A DNA stretch of 64,000 bases from Salinimonas profundi (GCF_014750655.1 NZ_JABBXD010000002.1:263284-327283), one strand, 5' to 3'; shown: positions 1-9,453, counted from the stretch's first letter. Numbers and translations: made by a program. The notes: generated from the letters alone by a model not told the origin.

Positions 1-102
1 GAGAATGCCAAGACTGAAAAGCAACAGCGCATTGCCGCTGCGGTAGCGCGCGCCAAAGCAAAAAAAGCCCAGCGCGATAAGCAAAACGAGAATAACAGTT
101 AA
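1..102 (+). CDS. rsxC: RsxC/RnfC C-terminal end (partial, cut by window edge)
   Basis: The first 33 codons form an open frame that ends in TAA one base before rsxD. The visible tail is rich in Ala, Lys, Gln and Arg ([20 protein letters not shown]...), the low-complexity extension typical of the C terminus of RsxC, the NADH-side Fe-S/FMN subunit of the Rnf/Rsx membrane electron-transport complex. No domain of the protein is inside the window, so the call rests on position (directly upstream of rsxD, rsxG, rsxE) and tail composition. Confidence 0.8.
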   Translation, partial: ENAKTEKQQRIAAAVARAKAKKAQRDKQNENNS

Positions 103-103
103 T

Positions 104-1192
104 ATGAAATTAACCTTATCCAGCTCTCCCCACCAGCGTGTTCGAAGAGATACCGGCCAAATCATGCGTCTGGTCATTTACGCGATGGCTCCGGCCATGG
201 TGTTGCAGATGTTTTTCTTTGGCTGGGGTTTACTGATTCAGGCTTCAATCGCAATCCTTACTGCGGTTGGAACAGAAGCAGCTTTTCTGGCGCTGCGTCA
301 AAAACCAGTTGGCCGGGCTTTGAGTGATTACAGCGCGGTACTGACTGCACTGCTTCTGGCTGTAAGCATCCCCCCGGCATTACCCTGGTGGATGACCGTG
401 TTGGGCACCTTTTGCGCTATCGCTATTGCCAAGCAGCTTTATGGTGGACTCGGCTTCAATATGTTTAATCCAGCCATGATTGCCTATGTTATTTTGCTGA
501 TTTCCTTTCCGGTTGCGATGACCATGTGGCTGCCACCACAGCAATTTCTTGCTGAGCCACTTTCCTTCGCTGATACACTGAGTCTGATTTTAACCGGCTA
601 TACACAGTCTGGCATGGATATCGTGCAATTACGGACCGTTGTTGACGGGATAACAATGGCGACACCACTGGATGCCGTTAAAACCGGACTGACACAAAGC
701 CGAACCTACACTGAGACGTTGCAGGCCCCTATTTTTGAAGGGGGGTTTGCTTCCAGTCTCGGTGCAGCGTGGTCCTGGATCGCCTTGGCTTATTTGGCTG
801 GCGGGCTGTTTTTACTGAAAGCCCGAGTAATCAACTGGCATATTCCGGTCGCCATGATTGCCAGTGTTATTGTTTTTTCTGGTTTTCTGCATCTGCTGGA
901 TATGGACCGTTATGCATCACCTTTATTCCATGTATTTAATGGTAGCTTATTAATTGGTGCATTTTTTATTGCCACCGATCCCGTCTCTGCCTCCACCACG
1001 AATAAGGGAAGACTTATTTTCGCCGCTGCCATTGGCTTCTGGCTGGTGATCATCAGAACTTTTGGAGGCTACCCGGACGCCGTGGCATTCGCGGTAATTA
1101 TTATGAATATGGCGGTGCCGTTAATCGACTATTACACCCGCCCCAGAACCTACGGCCACAGTCCGCGTTCTGAAAAACGTAAACACAGGTAG
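104..1192 (+). CDS. rsxD: Rnf/Rsx electron transport complex subunit D
   Basis: 362 aa, polytopic inner-membrane protein of the NqrB/RnfD family. The motif [10 protein letters not shown] falls at residues 181-190, and its threonine at 187 is the position that carries covalent FMN in characterised RnfD proteins. Multiple hydrophobic segments follow, and a conserved [12 protein letters not shown] stretch lies near residue 289. The complex couples electron transfer between NADH and ferredoxin-type carriers to ion movement; in Escherichia coli it keeps SoxR reduced. The gene starts one base after the rsxC stop and ends 5 bases before rsxG, so it belongs to one operon. Confidence 0.96.
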   Translation: MKLTLSSSPHQRVRRDTGQIMRLVIYAMAPAMVLQMFFFGWGLLIQASIAILTAVGTEAAFLALRQKPVGRALSDYSAVLTALLLAVSIPPALPWWMTVLGTFCAIAIAKQLYGGLGFNMFNPAMIAYVILLISFPVAMTMWLPPQQFLAEPLSFADTLSLILTGYTQSGMDIVQLRTVVDGITMATPLDAVKTGLTQSRTYTETLQAPIFEGGFASSLGAAWSWIALAYLAGGLFLLKARVINWHIPVAMIASVIVFSGFLHLLDMDRYASPLFHVFNGSLLIGAFFIATDPVSASTTNKGRLIFAAAIGFWLVIIRTFGGYPDAVAFAVIIMNMAVPLIDYYTRPRTYGHSPRSEKRKHR

Positions 1193-1197
1193 CCTTT

Positions 1198-1830
1198 ATG
1201 TTTAAAACATTAGCCACCAATGGTGGAATGCTCGGCACCTTTGCAGTTATTACCACCGCATTGATCAGCCTGACATTTATCGGCACAGAAGATCGTATCG
1301 CGCAGCAGCAGCGAGCCCGCTTGCTATCTGTGCTTAATGAAGTCGTGCCGGCATCAATATATGACAACAAACTTTATGCCGACTGCACCGTAATCACAGC
1401 CGATGCGCTTGGTACAGAGAAAGCCCATCGCGTTTACCGTGCGCGAAATGATGAAACCCCTGTCGCGCTGGTACTGCAAACCACAGCACCGAATGGCTAC
1501 AGTGGTAACATAGAGCTGGTTGTCGGAGTGGATACGTCAATGACAGTGCTGGGCGTTCGCACGCTGACCCATCAGGAAACACCCGGTTTGGGTGATAAAA
1601 TAGAACTTGCTGTCAGTGACTGGATCCGCACCTTCAGTGGAAAAACCTTTGATCCTGAGCAGCAACAGGCCTGGCAGGTCAAAAAAGATGGCGGCCAGTT
1701 TGACCAGTTTACCGGCGCTACTATTACGCCCCGGGCAGTCGTGGGCGCGGTGCGCCGCACGCTGGATTATGTTATTGAAAACCAGACTGCCCTTTTCGCT
1801 CAACCTGCTAATTGCAGCGTCTCACAGTAA
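1198..1830 (+). CDS. rsxG: Rnf/Rsx electron transport complex subunit G
   Basis: 210 aa with one N-terminal membrane segment (about residues 10-30) and a periplasmic FMN-binding domain. The flavinylation motif is visible as FTGATIT at 171-177, with Thr175 as the expected FMN attachment site, matching the S/T-G-A-T motif of NqrC/RnfG. This is the second covalent flavin subunit of the complex encoded around it. It sits between rsxD and rsxE in the canonical order. Confidence 0.96.
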   Translation: MFKTLATNGGMLGTFAVITTALISLTFIGTEDRIAQQQRARLLSVLNEVVPASIYDNKLYADCTVITADALGTEKAHRVYRARNDETPVALVLQTTAPNGYSGNIELVVGVDTSMTVLGVRTLTHQETPGLGDKIELAVSDWIRTFSGKTFDPEQQQAWQVKKDGGQFDQFTGATITPRAVVGAVRRTLDYVIENQTALFAQPANCSVSQ

Positions 1831-1841
1831 CAGGAGAGCCC

Positions 1842-2534
1842 ATGTCAGAATATAAAACGCTCGCGGCCGACGGCATGTGGAAAAACAACCCTGCGCTGGT
1901 TCAGTTGCTTGGCCTGTGTCCTTTATTAGCGGTCACGGCGACTGTCATTAATGGCCTGGGACTGGGTCTGGCAACGATGGCTGTGCTGATAGGATCTAAT
2001 GTAACGGTATCCCTGGTTCGTAATATTGTGCGAAATGAAATTCGCATTCCAATTTTTGTGATGGTCATCGCGTCGTTTGTGACAATCATTCAGCTGCTGA
2101 TGAACGCCTTCACTTACGAGTTATATCTGGCACTGGGTATCTTCATTCCACTCATTGTGACTAATTGCGCCATTATTGGTCGCGCTGAAGCGTTTGCGTC
2201 AAAAAACAAGGTTTTGCCTGCCGCCTTTGATGGCGTCATGATGGGACTTGGCTTTACCGTGGTACTGGTGCTTTTAGGTGGCATGCGTGAGCTACTTGGC
2301 GCTGGTACACTACTATCAGGTGCCGACCGGCTGTTCGGGCCTGTCGCTAACAACTGGACTGTAACTGTTTTTGCAACCGAGCACCCGTTTTTACTGGCGA
2401 TCTTACCCCCCGGCGCCTTTATCGGGATGGGGCTGTTGATCGCCGCGAAAAATGCCATCGATCAGCGCCTGGCAGCCAGACAAACTAAGCAAAAGAAACA
2501 GGTCACCCGCATTCGGGTCACCGCAGAGAGCTGA
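1842..2534 (+). CDS. rsxE: Rnf/Rsx electron transport complex subunit E
   Basis: 230 aa from the ATG at 1842, which has an AGGAG ribosome-binding site at 1832-1836. An in-frame ATG further upstream (1812) would overlap rsxG and is not preferred. It is a six-helix membrane protein of the NqrD/NqrE/RnfA/RnfE family, with the expected early segments ([17 protein letters not shown]) and a basic C-terminal tail (RQTKQKKQ). It is the last rsx gene and lies 9 bases before nth, the usual gammaproteobacterial order. Confidence 0.96.
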   Translation: MSEYKTLAADGMWKNNPALVQLLGLCPLLAVTATVINGLGLGLATMAVLIGSNVTVSLVRNIVRNEIRIPIFVMVIASFVTIIQLLMNAFTYELYLALGIFIPLIVTNCAIIGRAEAFASKNKVLPAAFDGVMMGLGFTVVLVLLGGMRELLGAGTLLSGADRLFGPVANNWTVTVFATEHPFLLAILPPGAFIGMGLLIAAKNAIDQRLAARQTKQKKQVTRIRVTAES

Positions 2535-2543
2535 TTTTTTTCC

Positions 2544-3176
2544 ATGAATAATACCAAACGAAAAGAAATTCTTACTCGCCTGCGCGACGCCAACCCCACG
2601 CCCACTACAGAGCTTCACTTTAGCTCACCATTCGAGTTGCTTGTTGCGGTCACGCTGTCTGCACAGGCCACCGACGTAGGTGTTAATAAGGCGACAGCGA
2701 AACTGTTTCCGGTTGCCAATACGCCGCAGGCAATATTTGATTTGGGTGTGGATGGTCTTAAAAATTATATAAAAACAATTGGGCTTTATAATGCCAAAGC
2801 AGAAAATGTGCACAAGATGTGTCAGATTCTGATCGAAAAGCATGCTGGTGAGGTGCCCGAAGATCGCGAGGCACTACAGGCTTTGCCTGGCGTAGGCAGA
2901 AAGACAGCCAACGTTGTTCTGAATACGGCATTCGGCTGGCCGACTATTGCCGTGGACACTCACATCTTCCGCGTATCCAACCGCACCAAACTGGCTATGG
3001 GTAAAAACGTTGACCAGGTGGAACAAAAGTTATTGAAAGTTGTGCCAAAAGAATTCAAGGTCGATGTGCATCACTGGCTTATCCTACATGGTAGATATAC
3101 CTGCATTGCCAGAAAGCCCCGTTGTGGCAGCTGTATTATTGAAGATCTGTGTGAGTTTAAGGATAAGACTGAATAA
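2544..3176 (+). CDS. nth: Endonuclease III
   Basis: 210 aa bifunctional DNA glycosylase/AP lyase of base-excision repair, removing oxidised pyrimidines. The helix-hairpin-helix LPGVGRK ends in the catalytic Lys120, the catalytic Asp is at 138 (AVDTH), and the [4Fe-4S] ligands are Cys187, Cys194, Cys197 and Cys203 with C-x6-C-x2-C-x5-C spacing. Numbering and length agree with the Escherichia coli enzyme. It is co-directional with and closely linked to rsxE. Confidence 0.98.
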   Translation: MNNTKRKEILTRLRDANPTPTTELHFSSPFELLVAVTLSAQATDVGVNKATAKLFPVANTPQAIFDLGVDGLKNYIKTIGLYNAKAENVHKMCQILIEKHAGEVPEDREALQALPGVGRKTANVVLNTAFGWPTIAVDTHIFRVSNRTKLAMGKNVDQVEQKLLKVVPKEFKVDVHHWLILHGRYTCIARKPRCGSCIIEDLCEFKDKTE

Positions 3177-3255
3177 TAGTAATAATTGTTTTGGCACTTG
3201 GTATCTGACGATTGGATTCATATGCTAAAAGATGTTCAATCGCTGCCCAAAGGCC

Positions 3256-3289
3256 GCTAAAAGAAGAGCTTTCTAGCTCTTCTTTTAGC
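3256..3289. terminator. Bidirectional hairpin between nth and the PEP-CTERM gene
   Basis: A perfect 15-bp inverted repeat (GCTAAAAGAAGAGCT, loop TTCT, AGCTCTTCTTTTAGC) lies between two convergent genes, 79 bases past the nth stop and 14 bases past the stop of the minus-strand gene. No clean U-tract follows on either strand, although the A/T-rich outer stem could act as one. Confidence 0.6.
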
Positions 3290-3303
3290 AAACTCAATGT
3301 CAG

Positions 3304-3852
3304 CTATCGTCGATCACGGCGGCTGCAATACAAACCACTCAACATTAATAAAGCAATACCAAACGTCGATGGTTCTGAAACAGCAGCTGATACCGCTGTT
3401 GCATTAAGCGTATAGTCAAACGCGCCAAAGCTGAAACCTTCATTTCCACCCACCGCAAGCGTATATTGGCCACGTTCCATCACACCAGCCTGAAGCGCAT
3501 TATCGCCTACACCCGGCACAAACGCACTGGTACCGGTAAGATAGGTCAGACTTTCACCGGCAAAATCAAAAAAGTCACCGGCATTGTTAAATAAAAATCC
3601 AGGGTCCATCATGATTTCACCGGCGTACAAACTCAAGCCCATGGATGTAAAATCCGTATCGGCGAAGAAACTGAGCTCGGTATCTGAGGTAAGTTCGAAG
3701 GTGTAAAAATCGATGGCGGATGTGTCTCCATCTAACCATCCGCTTTCATTGCTTAGTGAACCGGTCACTGAGCCGGGTATAGTTAATGATAGTATTGCTG
3801 CATTTGCCTGAACCGCCATCATTAATGACGCTAATAAAACCCAAATTTTCAT
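3304..3852 (-). CDS. PEP-CTERM sorting-domain protein with PPC-like beta-sandwich
   Basis: 182 aa secreted protein. It has a signal peptide at residues 1-18 (MKIWVLLASLMMAVQANA), then a compact beta-rich body (DFYTFELTSDTELSFFAD...) resembling bacterial pre-peptidase C-terminal or DVUA0089-type domains. The C terminus carries a sorting signal: a SEPST motif, a hydrophobic helix and a basic SRRDRR end. This is the tripartite PEP-CTERM arrangement recognised by exosortase in Gram-negative bacteria. The first Pro of the PEP motif is replaced by Ser. Substrate and function are unknown. No exosortase is encoded in this window. It is 67 bases downstream of the PhoX-like gene on the same strand. Confidence 0.8.
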   Translation of the reverse strand: MKIWVLLASLMMAVQANAAILSLTIPGSVTGSLSNESGWLDGDTSAIDFYTFELTSDTELSFFADTDFTSMGLSLYAGEIMMDPGFLFNNAGDFFDFAGESLTYLTGTSAFVPGVGDNALQAGVMERGQYTLAVGGNEGFSFGAFDYTLNATAVSAAVSEPSTFGIALLMLSGLYCSRRDRR

Positions 3853-3919
3853 GATTATTCCTTATGTTTTCAGAGTAACGATGCTGCTCTGACATGTTGT
3901 TAATGATTTTGAATCTTTT

Positions 3920-5344
3920 TTACAAAGCACCGTTTTCCCATGGACCGGTGATGGCGAAAGTTACGCCAGGCGACTGGATATTGACAAATAACCACCGGCC
4001 GTAAAAGCAGGCTCCACACCATTCCCTGCTGGTAAAGCTACGACGGTTAGAGCCATCGGAAGAATCTCCTACACTGTCTGTGAACCCCGTCGCCACGCCT
4101 GGATATACGTCATCGATAGCCGCCAGGTCCCCCTTATCCAAAGCAATACGGTTTTCACAGAATGTGAAAGTTTCACCGCTTTGCGTCAGGCCGACCAGAC
4201 GCTTAGGATCGGAACCACCATCCTCACACATTAAAATGCTGCCCCGCGGACTTACTGCAATGTTGTCTGGTCCATCAACTTGTGAGGTGCTGGTTGATTC
4301 AAAAATAACTTTTAATTGCTGACGACGTGGGTCAAAGCAGAATATTTGTCCCAGATCCGCAGCTCCCCCAGAAGTGGAAACAAAGTAAATTTTTCCATCG
4401 TCATACCAACAGCCTTCTCCACGCTCAATGATTGCAGCATTATTAGCTTGGTCGAAACAGCTTTCATTAAACGCATCCGGCTCAGGAACTTCCTGCCAAG
4501 TCACTTCATACGTGGTGCCTTCTACCAGACCGCCACGCAAATCAAGTCTAGGGGTATTGTTGAGCACCATGGCGTATAGGGTGCCGCCTGACTTGAGATC
4601 TCCCCAACCACCAGCAGGCTCAAATTTATAAAATGCGGAGCTACCGCGATCCTCTGTCATGTAAACAATGCTCGTTGCAGGATCCACCGCCACGGCTTCG
4701 TGAGTAAAACGGCCCATTTCACGAATAGGCTTGCCATCTGAGATGCCAAAACCCGGAACTTCAAAAATATAGCCATGCGGAATATCCTGGGCGTACATAT
4801 AGGTCTCTTCGCAGGACAACCAGGTCCCCCACGGTGTAAGCCCTCCTGCACAATTACGAATGGTGCCACCTAAACTGTTATAAGAAGATAGAAACTGCCC
4901 GTTAACCACATCGAACAATACATTTGTGGTTCCGCCATACTGGGCCGGGTTGTAAACACCTCGCCCTCGCAGAGGCTCACACTTATGACCTTCCCCTTCG
5001 CTTAGTTCGTGGTTACGTACCAGACAAACCACGTTCTGTTTCGCAGCAACGACGGCCATGCCATCGTGATCGGTAGGGGTGGGCGTGCGATCAGACTGAA
5101 TCTGGCCGGTCCAACCGTACGACGTGTACTCAAAGCCATCAGGTAGAGCCAGCAGCTCCAGTCCTGTTGCTTTACACGCTTTGGGCTTAAGTGGGCCGTA
5201 AGAGGAGGAAAACGGTAGTGTAGCGGCTTTAGCTGATAATGAAGCTAGTGCGGTACTGGCAGCAACAACGGAGCTACCTTTAACAAAGTCTCGACGGTTT
5301 ACCGCTGGCTGAATAGCGTGGATGCCGGTTGTATCTTTAGACAT
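3920..5344 (-). CDS. PhoX/DUF839-family Tat-exported phosphatase
   Basis: 474 aa. The N terminus has a twin-arginine signal (N-RRDFVKGSS, Arg17-Arg18) followed by an Ala-rich h-region. The body matches the PhoX/DUF839 beta-propeller: GGTTNVLFD, NCAGGLTPWGTWLSCEE and GRFTHEAVAVDP are family hallmarks. PhoX enzymes are Ca/Fe-dependent periplasmic alkaline phosphatases that release phosphate from organic esters; some family members are uncharacterised, so the exact substrate is inferred. The gene lies 201 bases downstream of tatC on the same strand, which puts an obligate Tat substrate beside its translocase. Confidence 0.87.
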   Translation of the reverse strand: MSKDTTGIHAIQPAVNRRDFVKGSSVVAASTALASLSAKAATLPFSSSYGPLKPKACKATGLELLALPDGFEYTSYGWTGQIQSDRTPTPTDHDGMAVVAAKQNVVCLVRNHELSEGEGHKCEPLRGRGVYNPAQYGGTTNVLFDVVNGQFLSSYNSLGGTIRNCAGGLTPWGTWLSCEETYMYAQDIPHGYIFEVPGFGISDGKPIREMGRFTHEAVAVDPATSIVYMTEDRGSSAFYKFEPAGGWGDLKSGGTLYAMVLNNTPRLDLRGGLVEGTTYEVTWQEVPEPDAFNESCFDQANNAAIIERGEGCWYDDGKIYFVSTSGGAADLGQIFCFDPRRQQLKVIFESTSTSQVDGPDNIAVSPRGSILMCEDGGSDPKRLVGLTQSGETFTFCENRIALDKGDLAAIDDVYPGVATGFTDSVGDSSDGSNRRSFTSREWCGACFYGRWLFVNIQSPGVTFAITGPWENGAL

Positions 5345-5545
5345 TTTTTCACCTGTTTAGTTAGTTATTAGTGGCTGGAACCCTATACCTCTAAAGGGAC
5401 TACTTCCCGGTCTTGCCAATAACTAAATTACGGTGGAAAAATGACAATTAATCGTCATTTTATTGACGTTTAAACGAACAAAATATGACATTTTTTTTTA
5501 CCAGGTCATCGCATTGTTTTATTTCATCTGGTTGCAAGTCATGCG

Positions 5546-6328
5546 TTATATTGCAGCCGCTTCGTTTTTTGCGGCCCGTTTCTGTGTGAGCGAAACCAAG
5601 TAGATAGAAGCTTCATATAGCAACATAATCGGTGTGCCAAGAGCGACTTGGGATATTAAGTCCGGCGGCGTAATGAAGGCTGCAACGAGAAAAATCATCA
5701 CTATCGCATGACGACGGTAATGCTTAAGCGTTTGTGAAGTCACCAAGCCAGCTTTCGCCAACACAAGTAACAAAACAGGTAATTCAAAACTCAGTCCAAA
5801 GGCAAGAATGAGCTTGATGACCAACGATAGATACTCGCTGACTTTTGCTTCTAATTCCACCCGTATCACGTCAGCAGCTCCATTGGTTTCAAAGCTCATA
5901 AAAAACTGCCATGCCATCGGCATAACCAAATAAAACGCTAGCGCAGCGCCAGCAATGAATAATACCGGGGTCATTAGAAAAAGCGGCATAAAGCTTTTTC
6001 TTTCTTGCTCGTACATTCCAGGCGCTAGAAAACGCCAGATTTGAATGAGTATCAGTGGTATTGAAAAGAACAGTGCCGTAAAAAATGCCAGTTTTAGATA
6101 GGTAAGAAACGCTTCTTGCAAGCCGGTGTAGATCATTCTTCGTTGGCTGCCGGGACCAAACTGTTCCAACAGCGGTTGCTGTAAAAAATTATATATATCA
6201 GCAGAAAAATAGTACCCCAACGCAAACATAGCGATGAAAAAAGCTAAGCAATAAAGCAACCGGGTCCGCAGTTCAATAAGATGTGTTAGCAGAGGTGCGG
6301 TGGAATTATCAATCTGCTGTTTATTCAT
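5546..6328 (-). CDS. tatC: Sec-independent protein translocase TatC
   Basis: 260 aa from the ATG at 6328, preceded by an AAGGG site at good spacing; an ATG at 6334 and a longer in-frame start at 6382 exist but would overlap tatB further. The N-terminal signature PLLTHLIELRTRLL matches the TatC motif that binds the twin-arginine signal, and six hydrophobic segments follow. TatC is the signal-recognition subunit of the Tat translocase and exports folded proteins. It overlaps the end of tatB by 8 bases, implying coupled translation. Confidence 0.96.
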   Translation of the reverse strand: MNKQQIDNSTAPLLTHLIELRTRLLYCLAFFIAMFALGYYFSADIYNFLQQPLLEQFGPGSQRRMIYTGLQEAFLTYLKLAFFTALFFSIPLILIQIWRFLAPGMYEQERKSFMPLFLMTPVLFIAGAALAFYLVMPMAWQFFMSFETNGAADVIRVELEAKVSEYLSLVIKLILAFGLSFELPVLLLVLAKAGLVTSQTLKHYRRHAIVMIFLVAAFITPPDLISQVALGTPIMLLYEASIYLVSLTQKRAAKNEAAAI

Positions 6329-6689
6329 GCTCATTACCCTTTTGCGTTGCCGCTTGCTCTGCCAACTTTCTTGCTTCGTCAATTTTTGCTTTGCGATCTG
6401 CGTGTTGCTCTGCTGACATTGCGCCAGGGCGAAAGTCGGCGGGCAAATCTTGAATCTCTTTTGGCAAAAACGTGCGCCAGCTTTCGTCTCCAGGTTGAGC
6501 TTTACCTGATACGATATTCACTTCTTTAGTTAGTTGATTCATGCCGCCCTGTACATTGGCGTAGGTTCTTTTGACCTTGCCAACCATGCGTCCAAACATC
6601 TGAAAAAACTCCGGCAGATCTTTAGGTCCTATTATTACCAAGGCCAATACACCAACAAAGAAAAGTTCGCTCCAACTCAAATCAAGCAT
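6321..6689 (-). CDS. tatB: Sec-independent protein translocase TatB
   Basis: 122 aa with one N-terminal membrane helix ([24 protein letters not shown], residues 4-27, described by its GPKDLP hinge), then an amphipathic helix and a polar tail. The EL-F-x-GP-x-x-LP pattern separates TatB from TatA. TatB forms the receptor complex with TatC. The gene overlaps both tatA (8 bp) and tatC (8 bp). Confidence 0.95.
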   Translation of the reverse strand: MLDLSWSELFFVGVLALVIIGPKDLPEFFQMFGRMVGKVKRTYANVQGGMNQLTKEVNIVSGKAQPGDESWRTFLPKEIQDLPADFRPGAMSAEQHADRKAKIDEARKLAEQAATQKGNEHE

Positions 6690-6924
6690 TCTTCTGCTCG
6701 GCTACCGCACGATCTTTTTGGATTGTTGAAGTGTCCGCTTTATGCTCAACATTTTGCTGCGCTGACGGTTGTGTTGGTGTATCTGTATTATCATCTTGCA
6801 GTCCGTGTTTAAACGATCGAATGCCAGATGCTACATCACCCATTAATGCAGGGATCCTACCTCGCCCGAACAATAGAATGACAATAAGTAAAACCAACAT
6901 CACTTGCCACATACTAAGACCCAT
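6682..6924 (-). CDS. tatA: Sec-independent protein translocase TatA
   Basis: 80 aa with a short N-terminal membrane helix ([18 protein letters not shown]), the FGRGRIP hinge of TatA and an amphipathic helix followed by a charged Gln/Thr-rich tail. TatA polymerises to form the protein-conducting element. It is first in the minus-strand tatABC operon. GRIP appears where many TatA proteins have KKLP, a common variant. Confidence 0.94.
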   Translation of the reverse strand: MGLSMWQVMLVLLIVILLFGRGRIPALMGDVASGIRSFKHGLQDDNTDTPTQPSAQQNVEHKADTSTIQKDRAVAEQKNA

Positions 6925-7537
6925 ACCTTCACTCCCATAGTTATTCAGGATTTATAGTGGAAGTAAATTATGACTGAACTATGACGGTTAAATGAACAAT
7001 TTGTGTGTGTTTTCACAATAAGTGCTATTGGGTTTGAAATGTGTTTTCGCCCGCTAACCGACAGATTTCGTAAGATAGAAGAATCGATGTTAGCTACAGA
7101 GTTGCTACTCAAGTACTTCATGCTGCAGAGATCGGGAGATCCCTGCAGCAACTGAGCGCTCTTACTTTGCTGGTTGCACGTTAAATTCTCATCATAAAAT
7201 TCAAGCTTGATGGTATCTTCACGCACTAGGTATTGTGCCGAATGCTGCTTCAGTGCTTCAGGTAACGACTGGCCAATTGTAGTGGCAGACTAAACCCCAA
7301 CCCTGTTGTAATACTTACCGATTCTGCATGTGTAGCGTCTCTCATTGTCGATATAATTATTATTTCGCTAAGTCGTGAAAAATGTGGACGGGGTGTATAT
7401 TCATTAATAAAAACTGTTACAGCATCGTTATCGTCTCTGATACACACATCCACCAGGCTTTCCATTGTTTCTAGTATCCTTTAAAACGTAGTGTGGTATC
7501 TTGATATGCTATGGTGATATTAGGAAACTTGAAGCAA
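6925..7537. other. Gene-poor stretch upstream of tatA and of the esterase
   Basis: 613 bases between divergent genes with no convincing intact gene. On the minus strand two short open frames (7465-7250 and 7226-6945) lie end to end in different frames. The first starts with ATG and has a protein-like composition (SLVDVCIRDDNDAVTVF), and the second continues as LVREDTIKLEFYDEN after a frame change near 7290. Together they could be a decayed small gene. A GATCTCTGCAG/CTGCAGGGATC-like inverted repeat sits near 7122-7145. Promoters for tatA and the esterase must lie here, but none stands out clearly. Confidence 0.4.
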
Positions 7538-8422
7538 ATGAACTGTAGGATTATTAGCGCGTCACTATTGTTTTTGTTATCCGGGATGAGTGTTGCCAGT
7601 GAACGAATTTCCCTTCCTGTCACATCAGATAACCCTACCGTTTATGAAAATGAACAGCGCGCGTATTTTTCAGCGCTATGGAATACGCAGGTTGTCAGCA
7701 ATGTCTCATCCCCCACTCTCACTGCGTTTTTACCTGAAAAGAACAATGGCAACAGTCCTGCAGTGATTGTCGCGCCCGGGGGCGCCCTTTATGCGCTGAG
7801 TATCAACAGTGAAGGCAATGATGTTGCGCGATGGCTGGCAGATAAAGGTATTGCAGCATTTGTGCTGCGTTATCGCCTGGTACCCACCCAAAAGGATGCA
7901 ACTGCGCAACTATCTGAAGAGTGGGAAGCCGACTATCAGATTGTATTAAATAAGGCAGATAAGATACTGCCCCTGGCGATTGAAGACGGACTCAGTGCCG
8001 TTAATTATGTTCGTACTCACGCCGCCTCTCTGGGCGTAAACCCGGAAAAAATTGGATTTATGGGGTTTTCAGCCGGTGGTGCCGTTGCAATGGGCGTAAG
8101 CTATCAATATGACACATCAACTCGCCCGGACTTTCTGATACCTGTTTACCCATGGACCGACGCCATTGCGATAGAAACACCAAAAGCCGATGCGCCGCCG
8201 ATGATTGTTATCGCAGCAACCAACGATAGCCTGGGCCTGGCCGAAGGCGCGGTGGATTTATATCGCTCTTATCTATCGGCGGATAAAAACGCGGCGATGC
8301 ATCTATACGCTCAGGGCGATCATGGCTTTGGAATGAAAACGCAGGGGCTGCCCTCCGATGACTGGATTGAACGAGTCTATGAATGGCTCGTTGCCGAAGG
8401 CTGGGTAAGCGCCTCTAACTGA
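7538..8422 (+). CDS. Secreted alpha/beta hydrolase, acetyl-xylan-esterase-like
   Basis: 294 aa from the ATG at 7538, chosen because it begins a clean signal peptide (MNCRIISASLLFLLSGMSVA); an ATG at 7511 would add nine residues. Alpha/beta-hydrolase features are visible: oxyanion loop APGGALY near 79-85, nucleophile elbow GFSAGG with Ser178, a candidate acid Asp230 (AATND) and His262 (GDHGFG). This pattern is shared with carbohydrate esterases and polysaccharide-linked lipase/esterase proteins. The true substrate cannot be told from the sequence. It stands alone between tatABC and metR. Confidence 0.8.
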   Translation: MNCRIISASLLFLLSGMSVASERISLPVTSDNPTVYENEQRAYFSALWNTQVVSNVSSPTLTAFLPEKNNGNSPAVIVAPGGALYALSINSEGNDVARWLADKGIAAFVLRYRLVPTQKDATAQLSEEWEADYQIVLNKADKILPLAIEDGLSAVNYVRTHAASLGVNPEKIGFMGFSAGGAVAMGVSYQYDTSTRPDFLIPVYPWTDAIAIETPKADAPPMIVIAATNDSLGLAEGAVDLYRSYLSADKNAAMHLYAQGDHGFGMKTQGLPSDDWIERVYEWLVAEGWVSASN

Positions 8423-8455
8423 GCAGATTGTCGCCTACCCTTCATCTTCGACCGG

Positions 8456-9340
8456 TTATCGGGTGCTTCTGGCCTGGGCAACGAAATCCTCTAAATAGTT
8501 AATATGCTGCTCACCCATTCGCATGCCCACGTAAATGTGCTTATGGATCCCGGTTTCGCCAAAGCGTAAACTTGAGACTGACAGCTTCGAGGCGTATTCG
8601 TCCACCAGCCAGCCTGGTAATGCGCACACGCCGCGTCCGGCAGCCACCATCTGTAGCATTATTTCAGTGGTTTCGATGATCTTGTGTTTTTTAACCGTAC
8701 ATTTTGCCGGATGCAGAAACTGACTGAAAATGTCCAGTCTCTGCGGTTCGACCGGGTAACTCAATAATACTTCCTCACGTAAATCTTCTGGAAATACACA
8801 GGGCCGCTTTGCTAACCAATGCTCGCTGGAAACCACCAGACGATGTTCATACTCAAATACAGGAATATATTCGACACTGGGCGTGAACAAAGGATCAGGG
8901 GTAATAATGACGTCAATCTCATAACGGTGTAATGCACCGAGCGCCCCGAACTGAAATTGCTGCTTAACATCAATATCGACCTCAGGCCATTTTTTCAGAT
9001 ACGGATCAATGACCTTTAACAGCCACTGATAGCAGGGATGGCACTCCATGCCGATACGGAGCATCCCCATTTCTCCTTTGGCAATCTGGCTTAGCAGCGA
9101 CTCGACGTGAGCAAATTGTGGCAACACCCGATCTGCCAGCGTCACAATACGCTCACCGGCTGCAGTCAGCCGTAAATTTCGCCCTGCTTTTTCCCAGATC
9201 GGGGTGTGAATCTGAGATTCCAGCTTTTTGATACTGTGGCTGAGCGCTGACTGAGACAGATGTAGCGCCTCTGCGGCTTTAGTCACTGTGCCGTGCTTTT
9301 TGATTGCAGTAAGAATGTCCAGATGTATTCGCTCGATCAT
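8456..9340 (-). CDS. metR: LysR-family regulator MetR
   Basis: 294 aa LysR-type transcriptional regulator with an N-terminal winged helix (HGTVTKAAEALHLSQSALSHSIKKLE region, residues 16-41) and a C-terminal effector domain. It is divergently transcribed from metE, as MetR is across gammaproteobacteria, where homocysteine-bound MetR activates metE and metH. The C-terminal portion (KKHKIIETTEIMLQMVAAGRG) also fits MetR. The shared intergenic region contains a near-consensus MetR site. Confidence 0.93.
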   Translation of the reverse strand: MIERIHLDILTAIKKHGTVTKAAEALHLSQSALSHSIKKLESQIHTPIWEKAGRNLRLTAAGERIVTLADRVLPQFAHVESLLSQIAKGEMGMLRIGMECHPCYQWLLKVIDPYLKKWPEVDIDVKQQFQFGALGALHRYEIDVIITPDPLFTPSVEYIPVFEYEHRLVVSSEHWLAKRPCVFPEDLREEVLLSYPVEPQRLDIFSQFLHPAKCTVKKHKIIETTEIMLQMVAAGRGVCALPGWLVDEYASKLSVSSLRFGETGIHKHIYVGMRMGEQHINYLEDFVAQARSTR

Positions 9341-9409
9341 AGTTCGCCTTTGCGGTCATCTCTTTAACCAGAAACGAACACTAAACCATGAACAAAACTC
9401 ATAATTCAA

Positions 9410-9453
9410 TGAAAATATATCACTTTTATACATAACAAGAGCGAGGCTACTAT
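9410..9453 (+). promoter_or_regulatory. metE promoter with MetR-like operator
   Basis: TGAAAATATATCA at 9410-9422 matches the MetR consensus TGAA-N5-TTCA at seven of eight defined positions. Immediately downstream, TTTATA (9425-9430) and TACTAT (9448-9453) are separated by 17 bases and form a plausible sigma-70 promoter for metE. An AAGGA ribosome-binding site is at 9484-9488. The layout suits an activator bound just upstream of a weak -35. Confidence 0.6.

Noticed and set aside
1812-1841. Upstream start for rsxE
   Set aside because: It would overlap rsxG; the ATG at 1842 has an AGGAG site and fits the family N terminus.
5440-5490. Pho box upstream of the PhoX-like gene
   Set aside because: TGTCAT elements exist, but no pair of 7-bp repeats with 4-base spacing matches the consensus well enough to list as a feature.
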